A stretch of 64,000 bases of DNA from Mammaliicoccus sp. Dog046 (GTDB taxonomy: Bacteria > Bacillota > Bacilli > Staphylococcales > Staphylococcaceae): positions 894,206 to 958,205 of the forward strand of contig NZ_CP120131.1 of assembly GCF_034039665.1 (NCBI RefSeq). The letters are read 5' to 3'. This document shows positions 40,352 to 48,798 of this stretch, one piece after another. The notes under the pieces are model-generated. The model was not told the origin of the DNA and did no database searches. It saw only the letters and a list, made by a program, of their open reading frames with translations. Position 1 is the stretch's first letter, and each line of letters starts with the position of its first letter. The translations under genes and the position numbers were made by a program.

Positions 40352-40541
40352 TTAGCATTTTGAGTTGAAAGTGCAAATAAGGGTGCGGTTATTAGCAAGA
40401 CTGGTAGAACGTGCAAATAAGGTTGTCGTTATTAGCAAGACTGGTAGAACGTGCAAATAAGAGGTGCCATATTAGCAAGACTAGTGAAACGTGCAAATAA
40501 GGATGTCGTTATTAGCAAGACTGATAGAACGTGCAAATAAG
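40352..40541. repeat. five tandem 40-bp units, array 1
   Basis: 'ttagca' recurs at 40352, 40392, 40432, 40472 and 40512, and 'gtgcaaataa' at 40371, 40411, 40451, 40491 and 40531, a strict 40-bp period. In most units ttattagca and tgcaaataa are near-complementary and can form a hairpin with about a 14-nt loop. Only the 6-8 nt between gtgcaaataa and attagca vary much. The first unit has 'gcattttgagttgaaa', the sequence type of the second array at 50435. Lies between convergent yhaM and prsA. Confidence 0.92.
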
Positions 40542-40564
40542 AGAAATACCTTTTACTCATACAA

Positions 40565-40609
40565 CAAAAAAACAATGCCTTCTATTAATATAGAGGGCAT
40601 TGTTTTTAT
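40565..40609 (-). terminator. terminator of prsA
   Basis: Stem aaaaacaatgcc-tct / aga-gggcattgttttt downstream of the minus-strand prsA stop, with a T-run on both strands. Confidence 0.88.
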
Positions 40610-40610
40610 T

Positions 40611-41576
40611 TTAGCTTGCTGACTGTTGTTGTGCAGCTTGCATTTGTTGTTGTTGTAATGCTTTTTCATTTAAGATGTTGTCTTCAATAGATTTTTTGAT
40701 TTCTTTATCTTTGTAATCTACTTTATACTCATCTAATAATTTTTTATATGCATTGATGATTAATTTAGGCTCTTTTTGTATCTTCATTTGACGATATTGT
40801 TCTTTAAGGCTAGCTTTTTCTTTCTTAGTTGGCTCACCTTTATCTGCTTTTATAATATGGTAACCATATTGAGATTTAACAACATCTGAAACTTCATTGT
40901 CTTTTAGATCGAATAAAGCTTTTTCAAATGATTCATCCATTTGACCTTTAAGTACAAATCCTAGAGAACCTTTTTTATCTTTTGTACCTTCATCTTGTGT
41001 TTCTTTTTTAGCGATTTTACCGAAGTCGTCTGGATTTTTCTTGATTTCTTTTAGGATACTTTCAGCTTTTTTCTTAGCTTCTTTATCGCTTAAGCCATCT
41101 TTAGAATCTCCAGATTTAACTTTAATCAAGATATGAGATCCTTTTTTACTGTTTTTCTCAATTTCTTTATCAGATACTTTTATAGCATCATTGATAAATT
41201 CTTCTTGATATTTAGCAGTTTTTTGAGAAGCTTTGAAGTCTTTTACAGTTGAACCTGGTTTTTCTTGTTGAAGTGCTTCTTCAAATTTTTTCTTACCACC
41301 ATATTGTTCGATCTGTTTGTCAATTTGTTCGTCTAATTTCTTTGTATCAACTTTGTCTTCGTATTTATCTTTTAAGACTTTGTTAAGTACAATTTGAAAG
41401 GCATTTTGTGCTACTTCACTTTTACCCATTTTGTCTAGTACATCTTGTGAAGTGACATCACCAGCTTCAGTTTCTACTAAAGTATCTCCTGAGTTTGAGC
41501 CATTACCACAAGCGCCTAAAGTTAATACAGATGCTGATAGTGTTATCGGTAACACTATTTTTTTAATTGATTTCAT
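40611..41576 (-). CDS. prsA: PrsA foldase lipoprotein (peptidyl-prolyl isomerase)
   Basis: 321 aa lipoprotein from ATG 41576, with 'aaaggag' upstream. Signal peptide with lipobox 'LTLGACGNGSN' (lipidated Cys near residue 23). The parvulin domain lies at about 145-240 ('GSHILIKVKS', 'LGFVLKGQMDESFEKALFDL', 'VKSQYGYHIIKADKG') between helical chaperone segments, with a Gln-rich C-terminus. Acts on the outer membrane face, folding secreted proteins, and in S. aureus affects penicillin-binding protein 2a. Same order prsA-hpr-hit-ecs as in Bacillus. Confidence 0.97.
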   Translation of the reverse strand: MKSIKKIVLPITLSASVLTLGACGNGSNSGDTLVETEAGDVTSQDVLDKMGKSEVAQNAFQIVLNKVLKDKYEDKVDTKKLDEQIDKQIEQYGGKKKFEEALQQEKPGSTVKDFKASQKTAKYQEEFINDAIKVSDKEIEKNSKKGSHILIKVKSGDSKDGLSDKEAKKKAESILKEIKKNPDDFGKIAKKETQDEGTKDKKGSLGFVLKGQMDESFEKALFDLKDNEVSDVVKSQYGYHIIKADKGEPTKKEKASLKEQYRQMKIQKEPKLIINAYKKLLDEYKVDYKDKEIKKSIEDNILNEKALQQQQMQAAQQQSAS

Positions 41577-41648
41577 AAAATAGAACTCCTTTTGTAAGAA
41601 TACAATGATAAATATAGCATATATAGTATTTTAATTACAAAAATAAAC

Positions 41649-42212
41649 CTATAAATGCTCGGCATCTAGTGAACGTTTTGTTAACAATTCAATGCCATTT
41701 TTACGTTCTTCAATATAAGTACCTTTTTTAGTGAACAAAATAATTTTTAAATAGAGTAGGTCAATGATTGATATACCAATGTTTATAGACATAATAAATA
41801 GAATATAATGCCCATATTGTGGAATGATATCAATGAGAAATAATGATAGGGCAGTAATTACAATCAAAGGACAAATTAAAGCTAATGAAAATACGAATTT
41901 ATTAACTGGTTCATCTACACGAATATTATATAACGGTAGGGCACGTTTAGCTCGAGTTGTTTTATTTATCTTGAACGACTTACGATATTTAAATAGTACA
42001 ATCAAGTGCAATAATTTATGGATTGGATAAATTAAGCAAAGGACGAATAAGCATACTATAAACTTATCGTCCTTTAATGGTTGTGTTTGTATATAGTTAA
42101 ATATTTCGTAAGTGACAATAAATGTGAAAAATGAGACTAAAGCACTGATTAATACAATTCTCTGCAAGCCGTAGCGAGAGTGAATATTAATGGACTTAGA
42201 ACACAAAAACAT
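41649..42212 (-). CDS. DUF3267-like membrane protein
   Basis: 187 aa from ATG 42212 (8 nt after 'aaggtga'; an upstream in-frame GTG overlaps that site). Four hydrophobic segments are visible (about 15-40, 48-70, 108-130, 138-162). 'YPIHKLLHLIVLFKY' sits where DUF3267 proteins have a metalloprotease-like HExxH, but here it reads HKLLH, so the catalytic Glu is missing. The gene occupies the interval between prsA and hpr as in S. aureus. Function unknown. Confidence 0.7.
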   Translation of the reverse strand: MFLCSKSINIHSRYGLQRIVLISALVSFFTFIVTYEIFNYIQTQPLKDDKFIVCLFVLCLIYPIHKLLHLIVLFKYRKSFKINKTTRAKRALPLYNIRVDEPVNKFVFSLALICPLIVITALSLFLIDIIPQYGHYILFIMSINIGISIIDLLYLKIILFTKKGTYIEERKNGIELLTKRSLDAEHL

Positions 42213-42250
42213 AGGATATGTCACCTTCTAGGTTATAATTTATCTTGATA

Positions 42251-42796
42251 TTATGCATCATCCTCAGCGTATTCGTCAAGTAGGTATTTTCTGAGTTGTT
42301 CATGGTTTTGTTCAATATGATTTATAAAGTCACTACCATATATTTGGCCGACGATATATTTCACATCTGTAAATTCAGGCATGCTGTACATTACTTTTTC
42401 GTAATCAGCTGCAATGTCATATAGTCTATTCGTATCATTTGTATAACTTAAATAAGTCTTTCTTAATACTTCAAGTCCTTTATCTGTAAGTTCTAGATAT
42501 GTTGTACGTTTATCGTGCTGGCTTTTTGGCATCGTTAAATAACCGCGCTTTTCTAAATTCTTCGCAAAGTTAAAAACGGTTGAAACATGCATAACACCAT
42601 AATTACTCACTTCTGAAATCGTCGCTTCTTCTAAACTTCTGATTATAATAAGAATGTGATGCTCGTTAATGTTTAAATCAAATGGTTTAATCCATTGTTG
42701 CCAATCTTTCTCGATTGTCTTCCATAAAGCTTTTGATAATTGAGAAACCTTATGCGTGAAAAGCATTTTTTCAATCATGTCCCGTTCGTTAGTCAT
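42251..42796 (-). CDS. hpr: MarR-family regulator Hpr/ScoC
   Basis: 181 aa from ATG 42796, supported by 'aaagggg'; an upstream 17-codon extension has no ribosome site. Winged-helix MarR fold: 'INEHHILIIIRSLEEATISE', recognition helix region 'VMHVSTVFNFAKNLEKRGYL', wing 'KSQHDKRTTYLELTDKG'. Length and C-terminal extension match Hpr (ScoC), a transition-state repressor of protease and uptake genes in B. subtilis. Its place beside yhaH-hit-ecs supports this. Confidence 0.92.
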   Translation of the reverse strand: MTNERDMIEKMLFTHKVSQLSKALWKTIEKDWQQWIKPFDLNINEHHILIIIRSLEEATISEVSNYGVMHVSTVFNFAKNLEKRGYLTMPKSQHDKRTTYLELTDKGLEVLRKTYLSYTNDTNRLYDIAADYEKVMYSMPEFTDVKYIVGQIYGSDFINHIEQNHEQLRKYLLDEYAEDDA

Positions 42797-42892
42797 ATTT
42801 ACATCCCCTTTATTTTGTATAATAAAAGCATGATACTGAAGTATCATGCTTGATAATAACGCTTTAATAATATAATAATTTTAACACGATTA

Positions 42893-43270
42893 CTATTTTT
42901 TTAGAAATGGAAGTTTCGTGTTTTGGATTTCTTTTTGAATTTCATTACCACGGTTGTTAATATTCTCTATATTTTTTTGAATTTGCTCGATATTAGGGTT
43001 TATATCTGCTTTAAATTCATTAATCATTGCTTTTATTTCTTCGCTTAATGATTGGATGGCAATTTGACTTTCATCTTTCGTTTTTAGAACGTAACTTTTA
43101 ATTTCCATCGCATTATCTTTAATTTCACTTAATTGTATTTTAGAACCATCAGCAGTTGATTTTAATTCAGACTTTAATGTATCACCTGAACGGTCTGTAT
43201 TCATGATTGCCGTTGTGAATCCTGTGACAAGTCCTACGCCAACACCGATTGCTAATCTTGAAAATTTCAT
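42893..43270 (-). CDS. yhaH: YtxH-domain protein (YhaH-like)
   Basis: 125 aa from ATG 43270 after 'gaggagga'; the 16-codon upstream extension lacks a ribosome site. Starts with a glycine-rich membrane-anchor helix ('SRLAIGVGVGLVTGFTTAIM') followed by a long amphipathic helix rich in Lys, Glu and Ile, as in YtxH/YhaH general-stress membrane proteins. Located between hpr and hit as in B. subtilis. Function unknown. Confidence 0.83.
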   Translation of the reverse strand: MKFSRLAIGVGVGLVTGFTTAIMNTDRSGDTLKSELKSTADGSKIQLSEIKDNAMEIKSYVLKTKDESQIAIQSLSEEIKAMINEFKADINPNIEQIQKNIENINNRGNEIQKEIQNTKLPFLKK

Positions 43271-43333
43271 AATTGTCCTCCTCGTGTTCTCATATTTATC
43301 ATATACCCTAAATCGCATATAATAAGCATTGTA

Positions 43334-43756
43334 TTAAACGTTTTTCTGTATCGCTTCAGCTATCTTAGCTTTTTGTTCATCATCAATTTGATCTTCATTT
43401 GTATTCCATATGTAACCAAAACCGTCAATGTCTTCTTTATATCTTGGGATTAAGTGGAAGTGAATATGGAAAACAGATTGAGATGCGTATTCTCCATTGT
43501 TCTGTATGATGTTAAGTCCATCAGGATTAAATGCTTTCTTAATTGCATTCGCAACGATAGGTAACGCTTCAGCAATATGTTTCATCGTTTCAGGATCCGT
43601 TTCAAAAATATTCTCGGATGCTTTTTTTGGAATTAGTAAAGTATGTCCTTTAGAAACTTGTGAAATATCTAAAAATGCATAAACATAATCGTTCTCGTAG
43701 ATTTTGTATGAAGGAATTTCGCCGTCAATTATTTTACTAAAAATTGTTTCTGACAT
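43334..43756 (-). CDS. hit: HIT-family nucleotide hydrolase
   Basis: 140 aa. The histidine-triad motif 'VFHIHFHLIPR' is complete at residues about 96-106, and the N-terminal 'IFSKIIDGEIPSYKIYEND' is typical of bacterial Hit proteins (dinucleotide or AMP-conjugate hydrolases). Divergent from ecsA, as in B. subtilis. ATG 43756 follows 'taggaga'. Confidence 0.95.
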   Translation of the reverse strand: MSETIFSKIIDGEIPSYKIYENDYVYAFLDISQVSKGHTLLIPKKASENIFETDPETMKHIAEALPIVANAIKKAFNPDGLNIIQNNGEYASQSVFHIHFHLIPRYKEDIDGFGYIWNTNEDQIDDEQKAKIAEAIQKNV

Positions 43757-43884
43757 ATAATCATCTCCTAAGTCAATGTTAAATTCATTATATCACGCAA
43801 GAACAATCAACTCACTGATAAATGTATTATTTAATGAATGAAACAATAAGAACATGCTACAATATAACTCGGAGGTGGTTTCAC

Positions 43885-44622
43885 GTGACAATTACAGTGA
43901 ATAATTTAACAGGTGGATATGGGAAAAAAGCTGTTATCCATGACATTTCATTTAAATGTAATCCGAATGAAGTCGTGGGATTAATTGGATTAAATGGTGC
44001 AGGTAAAAGTACAACCATTAAACATATATTAGGATTATTAACACCACAACAAGGTGAAATGACGATTAATCAAATAGATATAAAAGAAGACATAGAGTCG
44101 TACAGACGACATTTAACTTATATACCAGAAAGCCCAGTACTATATGATGAATTAACTTTAGAAGAACATATATACATGACGGCGATGGCATATGGTATTG
44201 ATAAAGAAACTGCAAAATCAAAGGCAATGCCATTACTGAAGAGATTAAGACTGGACAATGAATTAAAAGCATTTCCAATACATTTTTCTAAAGGTATGAA
44301 GCAAAAAGTCATGATTGTTTGTGCGTTCTTAGTAGAGCCTTCACAATACATCATCGACGAACCATTCTTAGGATTAGATCCATTAGGTATTCAGACGATG
44401 TTAGATTTAATAGTAGAAAGACGTAATCAAGGTGCTTCTATTTTAATGTCGACACATATTTTAGCGACGGCTGAAAGATATTGTGATCGATTTATAATCT
44501 TACATAAAGGTAAGTTAATTGCTATGGGAGATTTACAAGAATTAAGAGAACAAACAGGGTTAACCGATGCAACATTAGATGACATTTACATTCATTTAAC
44601 GCAAGGTGAGTCTTATGAATGA
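43885..44622 (+). CDS. ecsA: ABC transporter ATPase EcsA
   Basis: 245 aa from GTG 43885 with 'ggaggtgg' 6 nt upstream; 21 upstream in-frame codons lack a ribosome site. Walker A GLNGAGKST, Q-loop 'YIPESPVLYDELTL', signature 'FSKGMKQKVMIV' (SKGMKQK variant), Walker B 'YIIDEPFLGLDP'. Forms the Ecs exporter with EcsB. In Bacillus and S. aureus it affects protein secretion and regulated intramembrane proteolysis. The 3' end overlaps ecsB by 8 nt. An extended -10 'tgctacaat' lies at about 43856. Confidence 0.96.
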   Translation: MTITVNNLTGGYGKKAVIHDISFKCNPNEVVGLIGLNGAGKSTTIKHILGLLTPQQGEMTINQIDIKEDIESYRRHLTYIPESPVLYDELTLEEHIYMTAMAYGIDKETAKSKAMPLLKRLRLDNELKAFPIHFSKGMKQKVMIVCAFLVEPSQYIIDEPFLGLDPLGIQTMLDLIVERRNQGASILMSTHILATAERYCDRFIILHKGKLIAMGDLQELREQTGLTDATLDDIYIHLTQGESYE

Positions 44623-45835
44623 TGCTAAACAACTATTTAATTTAAGACAGAAGGAAGAAATCGTAGAGAGACTGAAATATAATAAATTCATATTCAATGG
44701 TCATTTCATGATTTTCATTACAATTATGATCGGCGCATTTGCGTTAGGCTATAGTAATTGGTTAAAGGATATCCCACAAAACATTAATTATGCTTTGATC
44801 TTGTCATTCGTATTAGCGATATGTACGATATTCCCGATGCGAACATTATTAAAAGAAGCCGACAAACTGTATTTATTACCATTTGAGAAAAATATGACGG
44901 TTTATATCCGTAAAGCGATTACTTACAGTTATTTAAATAGATTATATCTACCAGTAATTGTTTTAGTTATTGGATTGCCACTATTTTATCAAATCTTAGG
45001 CAGTAAATTTTATTTATATATAGCTATCATTGTTTTGAGTTTTATATATCCAATTTTAGGATTAATGATGAAATGGTTCTGGCTAAAATATGGATTAGAA
45101 GTATGGGGCGTTAACTTATTACTTTTCATTATATATGCGAGCGGCTATTATACGGTTTTAAAAGTAGGCATATTATCAGGCATATTTACAATTATATTGT
45201 TAATCGCATTAATTATTTTATTAGAAAATATCAATCGAAGTACGTTCTATCAATGGGAGACATTGATTGGTATAGAATATAACCATAAGATGAATTACTA
45301 TAAACTTGTAAACATGTTTACTGATGTTAAAGTGTTAAATGAAAGAACAGTGCGTCGAAGATATTTAGATGTATTTTTAAAAGTTCCAACTGCAAAAAAA
45401 TTCAATCAAAACTATATGTATAAATTCTTATTTGTTAGAAGCTTTTTAAGAGGGAAGGATGCATTGTTTATTGTACTAAGGTTCTTAATCATTGGATTGA
45501 TATTAATTTGGTGGATTGATCAAGCCATTATTTCTGCCATATTAGGTGCTTTAATTATGTATTTACTTATCCTTCAATTATCTCAATTCTATAAGCAGCA
45601 GGCTTATGGGTTGTGGCCACAAGTTTGGCCGGTGAACGAAGAACAAGTTATTAAAGGCTATCATCAATTTTTATTGAATATGATGATTATCTTGGGCGTA
45701 ATACTTTCTGTTATATATATCGTTAAATTTGTAACAGCAAGTTACTTTGTTGTGTTATTCTTCATCGTTGGATGGTTAACGATAGATGCAACGATAAAAA
45801 AATTAAAACGACATCAGTCATTATTAAGTGACTAA
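44615..45835 (+). CDS. ecsB: ABC transporter permease EcsB
   Basis: 406 aa from ATG 44615, just behind 'aaggtgag', overlapping ecsA. Membrane protein with about eight hydrophobic segments ('FMIFITIMIGAFALGYS', 'ALILSFVLAICTIFP', 'LPVIVLVIGLPLFY', 'LNMMIILGVILSVIYIV', 'FVVLFFIVGWLTI' and others). A distal ecsC, present in Bacillus, is absent here: a terminator follows at once. Confident from synteny and topology. Confidence 0.93.
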   Translation: MNDAKQLFNLRQKEEIVERLKYNKFIFNGHFMIFITIMIGAFALGYSNWLKDIPQNINYALILSFVLAICTIFPMRTLLKEADKLYLLPFEKNMTVYIRKAITYSYLNRLYLPVIVLVIGLPLFYQILGSKFYLYIAIIVLSFIYPILGLMMKWFWLKYGLEVWGVNLLLFIIYASGYYTVLKVGILSGIFTIILLIALIILLENINRSTFYQWETLIGIEYNHKMNYYKLVNMFTDVKVLNERTVRRRYLDVFLKVPTAKKFNQNYMYKFLFVRSFLRGKDALFIVLRFLIIGLILIWWIDQAIISAILGALIMYLLILQLSQFYKQQAYGLWPQVWPVNEEQVIKGYHQFLLNMMIILGVILSVIYIVKFVTASYFVVLFFIVGWLTIDATIKKLKRHQSLLSD

Positions 45836-45838
45836 ATA

Positions 45839-45880
45839 AGAAAAAGAGATTGGCATTTACGCCAATCTCTTTTTCTTAAT
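45839..45880 (+). terminator. terminator after ecsAB
   Basis: Stem agaaaaagagattggc / gccaatctctttttct with a 7-nt loop. Confidence 0.92.
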
Positions 45881-45962
45881 TTTTTTGCGCACGCTTTCCG
45901 CGGGCATGTTCTCAGCCTGTAGTCTTCGAATCATGCTGTTCCCGTAGGAGTCAGCGCAAAAA
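45881..45962. repeat. dispersed palindrome-ended element, long copy
   Basis: Runs from ttttttgcgcacgctttcc to gtaggagtcagcgcaaaaa, with complementary ends (tttttgcgc / gcgcaaaaa). The interior 'gcgggcatgttctcagcctg' matches the short copy at 21215-21271 in reverse orientation. I recall similar sequences in staphylococcal intergenic regions but cannot name the family. It is inserted between the ecsAB and traP terminators. Confidence 0.8.
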
Positions 45963-46016
45963 CTATGAACATTGCAAGTAGAGGCTAATATGCAACAGTG
46001 TATCGTACTTAACAAA

Positions 46017-46054
46017 CTAAAAAAGAGAATGGCAATTAAGCCAATCTCTTTTTA
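46017..46054 (-). terminator. terminator of traP
   Basis: Stem aaaaagaga-tggc / gcca-tctcttttt, nearly the same stem as the ecsAB terminator at 45839, on the minus-strand side of traP. Confidence 0.85.
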
Positions 46055-46056
46055 TA

Positions 46057-46584
46057 TTATTCGTTATTTTCAATTTCATCTTCGTCTTCATCTGGTCTGT
46101 ACCAGAATTTTGTATAGTTTGCTGTTGAATATTGATCTGCACCTGAGAATTTTCTTGTTGCTTCTCTAGAGAAATATTCTGCAAAAAATGCTGATTTAGT
46201 AAAATCTTCATAAAGTTCAATTGAATCAAAACCTACTAAAATCATATAAGTATCGCCTTTTCTAGGCTTTAATAATCTAAAAGAGTCGAATCCTTCAAAT
46301 GCGTCGAATTGACCATCAATACCGATATAATGATTTTCAAATCGATGTTGCATTTCTTCAGATACAGGAATATAACTAGCAGCTATAAATTCGTGATTAA
46401 TGAATTTACCTTTAGATTCTATAACGCGATATTCTCTAGGTTGAGCAAATACACTTTCACCAGGTGTTTCATGTATAAGCACAGTTGTATCTTGTCTTGT
46501 GTAATGGTGTATATCTTCTTCTGGATGTTTATTTAAAATACCGTGAAGAAATTGATACGTACCAGTTGTAATATAACATTTCAT
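46057..46584 (-). CDS. traP: TRAP / HmoB-type antibiotic-biosynthesis-monooxygenase-fold protein
   Basis: 175 aa from ATG 46584, with 'taggagg' upstream; 28 upstream codons lack a ribosome site. Begins 'MKCYITTGTYQFLHGIL' and matches staphylococcal TRAP in style and length, with a C-terminal ABM (ferredoxin-like) domain ('FDSIELYEDFTKSAFFAEYF'). TRAP was first described as a quorum-signalling phosphoprotein, a role later disputed. Its B. subtilis relative HmoB degrades heme and is also near hemEHY. The divergent position next to hemE favours heme-related function. The acidic tail (RPDEDEDEIENNE) is slightly longer than usual. Confidence 0.9.
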   Translation of the reverse strand: MKCYITTGTYQFLHGILNKHPEEDIHHYTRQDTTVLIHETPGESVFAQPREYRVIESKGKFINHEFIAASYIPVSEEMQHRFENHYIGIDGQFDAFEGFDSFRLLKPRKGDTYMILVGFDSIELYEDFTKSAFFAEYFSREATRKFSGADQYSTANYTKFWYRPDEDEDEIENNE

Positions 46585-46750
46585 AATGTTAGGCCTCCTA
46601 TATCTCTTTAGTTTGATTATAAACATGTAAGCGCTAAAATCAACCGATTCATTCAATCTTTTGTACAAATTATGAAATTTCTTTCACATGGATGTCTTTG
46701 TATAAGAATATGTTAAAATAGATTGTAATGATTATAATGAGGTGAAAAGA

Positions 46751-47803
46751 ATGAGTGTACCATTTAACGATACAATTTTAAAAGCAGCAAAAGGTGAAGC
46801 AACAACACATACACCAGTTTGGTTTATGAGACAAGCAGGTCGTTCACAACCTGAATATAGAAAGATTAAAGAAAAGTATTCTCTATTTGAAATTACACAT
46901 CAACCTGAATTGTGTGCGTATGTGACAAAGTTACCTGTTGATCAATACAATACTGATGCTGCAATTTTATATAAAGATATAATGACACCTTTAACGGGAA
47001 TAGGTGTAGATGTTGAAATAAAATCTGGCATTGGCCCAGTCATTCATAATCCGATTAAAGATATCGCGGACGTGAATCGTTTAGGACAAATCAATCCAGA
47101 AGAAGATGTTAAATATGTTTTAGATACGATTAAATTACTAACTCAAGAACAATTAGATGTTCCTTTAATAGGATTTACTGGTGCACCTTTTACATTGGCG
47201 AGCTATATGATTGAGGGCGGCCCTTCAAAAAATTATAATAAGACTAAGGCATTTATGTATACACAACCAGAAGCTTGGTTCAAATTAATGGATACACTTG
47301 CAGAAACGTCAATACGATATACACATGCTCAAATTGATGCTGGATGTAAAATGATCCAAGTATTCGATTCATGGGTAGGTGCGTTAAACGCTGCAGACTA
47401 TCATTATTATATTAGACCATCAATGAATAAAATATTTGCTGCTATTAAAGAAAAAAATGTTCCAGTAACAACATTCGGTGTTGGTGCGAGTCATTTAATT
47501 GAAGAGTGGAATCAATTACCTGTAGACGTAATTGGTTTAGATTGGCGTTTACAAATTAAAGAAGCACGTGAAAAAGGTATTACTAAAACTTTACAAGGTA
47601 ATTTAGATCCAGCATTACTATTAGCACCTTGGGAAGTAATTGAAGAACGTGTCACTCAAATTTTAGATCAAGGTTTAGCAAGTCATAATTATATATTTAA
47701 TCTTGGGCATGGCGTTTTCCCAGAAGTACAACCAGAAACATTAAGAAAAGTTACTCAGTTTGTACATGATTATTCTGCAAAACATAAATCTAAATTACAA
47801 TAA
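46751..47803 (+). CDS. hemE: uroporphyrinogen decarboxylase
   Basis: 350 aa from ATG 46751, 7 nt after 'gaggtg'; GTG 46742 lies inside the ribosome site. Converts uroporphyrinogen III to coproporphyrinogen III. Signatures: '[17 protein letters not shown]' (substrate-binding Arg residues), '[16 protein letters not shown]' with the catalytic Asp region, '[17 protein letters not shown]' and 'FDSWVGAL'. First gene of hemEHY, the coproporphyrin-dependent heme branch of Firmicutes. Confidence 0.98.
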   Translation: MSVPFNDTILKAAKGEATTHTPVWFMRQAGRSQPEYRKIKEKYSLFEITHQPELCAYVTKLPVDQYNTDAAILYKDIMTPLTGIGVDVEIKSGIGPVIHNPIKDIADVNRLGQINPEEDVKYVLDTIKLLTQEQLDVPLIGFTGAPFTLASYMIEGGPSKNYNKTKAFMYTQPEAWFKLMDTLAETSIRYTHAQIDAGCKMIQVFDSWVGALNAADYHYYIRPSMNKIFAAIKEKNVPVTTFGVGASHLIEEWNQLPVDVIGLDWRLQIKEAREKGITKTLQGNLDPALLLAPWEVIEERVTQILDQGLASHNYIFNLGHGVFPEVQPETLRKVTQFVHDYSAKHKSKLQ

Positions 47804-47845
47804 TGATAACGACATTTTAAAAAATGAGTAAAAGGGAGTATTGAA

Positions 47846-48766
47846 ATGAGTAAAACAGTTGGGCTATTAGTCATGGCTTACGGTACACCGTATAAAGAAA
47901 GTGATATTGTTCCGTATTATACGCATATTAGACATGGTAGAAAACCATCAGAAGAACAAATTGAAGATTTAACAGGACGTTACAAAGCAATTGGAGGTAT
48001 TTCTCCATTAGCTGGGACAACTGAAAAACAAGCTGAAAGTCTTTGTGGTGCTTTAAATGAACAATATGAAGATGTAGAATTCAAATTATATATTGGTTTG
48101 AAACACATCCATCCATTTATTGAAGATGCAGTAGAGCAAATGCATAATGATGGCATTGAAGAAGCTGTTACAATCGTATTGGCACCACATTATTCTAATT
48201 TCTCAGTAGGTAGTTATAATAAACGTGCTCAAGAAGAAGCGGCTAAATTTAATATTAAACTTTCTCATGTTGAACAATTTTATAAAGAACCAGAATTCTT
48301 ATCATATTGGACAACAATGATAAATGATACGCTACAAATGATTCCTGAAGAAAGTCATGATGAAACAGTACTTGTAGTTTCAGCGCATAGTTTGCCTGAA
48401 AAAATTAAAAAAGCAAATGACCCATATCCGGATCAACTTGAAGAAACAGCTAAATTATTAAGCGAACAATCAAATGCGAAACATGTTGCAGTAGGTTGGC
48501 AATCTGAAGGACAAACTGGCGAACCATGGTTAGGACCAGATGTTCAAGATTTAACAAGAAATCTATTCGAAGAACATGGCTATAAACATTTCATATACAC
48601 ACCAGTTGGATTTGTATGTGAACATTTAGAAGTGTTATATGATAACGATTATGAATGTAAAGTTGTTTGTGATGAGTTAGGTGTTAATTATCATAGACCA
48701 CCAATGCCAAATATAGATCCTAAATTTATTGAAGCAATGGTATCAGCAATTAAGAAAATATTCTAA
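47846..48766 (+). CDS. hemH: ferrochelatase (coproporphyrin III type)
   Basis: 306 aa. Inserts ferrous iron. In Firmicutes the physiological substrate is coproporphyrin III (also called CpfC). Metal/porphyrin-site motifs: 'SAHSLPEK' with the catalytic His, '[18 protein letters not shown]', and '[15 protein letters not shown]' with the conserved Glu. '[20 protein letters not shown]' is the N-terminal family block. SD 'aaagggag' and 42-nt spacing from hemE indicate one operon. Confidence 0.97.
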   Translation: MSKTVGLLVMAYGTPYKESDIVPYYTHIRHGRKPSEEQIEDLTGRYKAIGGISPLAGTTEKQAESLCGALNEQYEDVEFKLYIGLKHIHPFIEDAVEQMHNDGIEEAVTIVLAPHYSNFSVGSYNKRAQEEAAKFNIKLSHVEQFYKEPEFLSYWTTMINDTLQMIPEESHDETVLVVSAHSLPEKIKKANDPYPDQLEETAKLLSEQSNAKHVAVGWQSEGQTGEPWLGPDVQDLTRNLFEEHGYKHFIYTPVGFVCEHLEVLYDNDYECKVVCDELGVNYHRPPMPNIDPKFIEAMVSAIKKIF

Positions 48767-48798
48767 TTCGATTTTTGAATAAGAAAGAAGTGTTAATA

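Noticed and set aside
40352-40541. Possible CRISPR array
   Set aside because: The variable part of each 40-bp unit is only 6-8 nt, too short for spacers. No cas genes are near, and the unit itself is an imperfect hairpin.
45972-46169. 65-codon plus-strand ORF between ecsB and traP
   Set aside because: It runs through the traP terminator and antisense to traP, and has a poor start.
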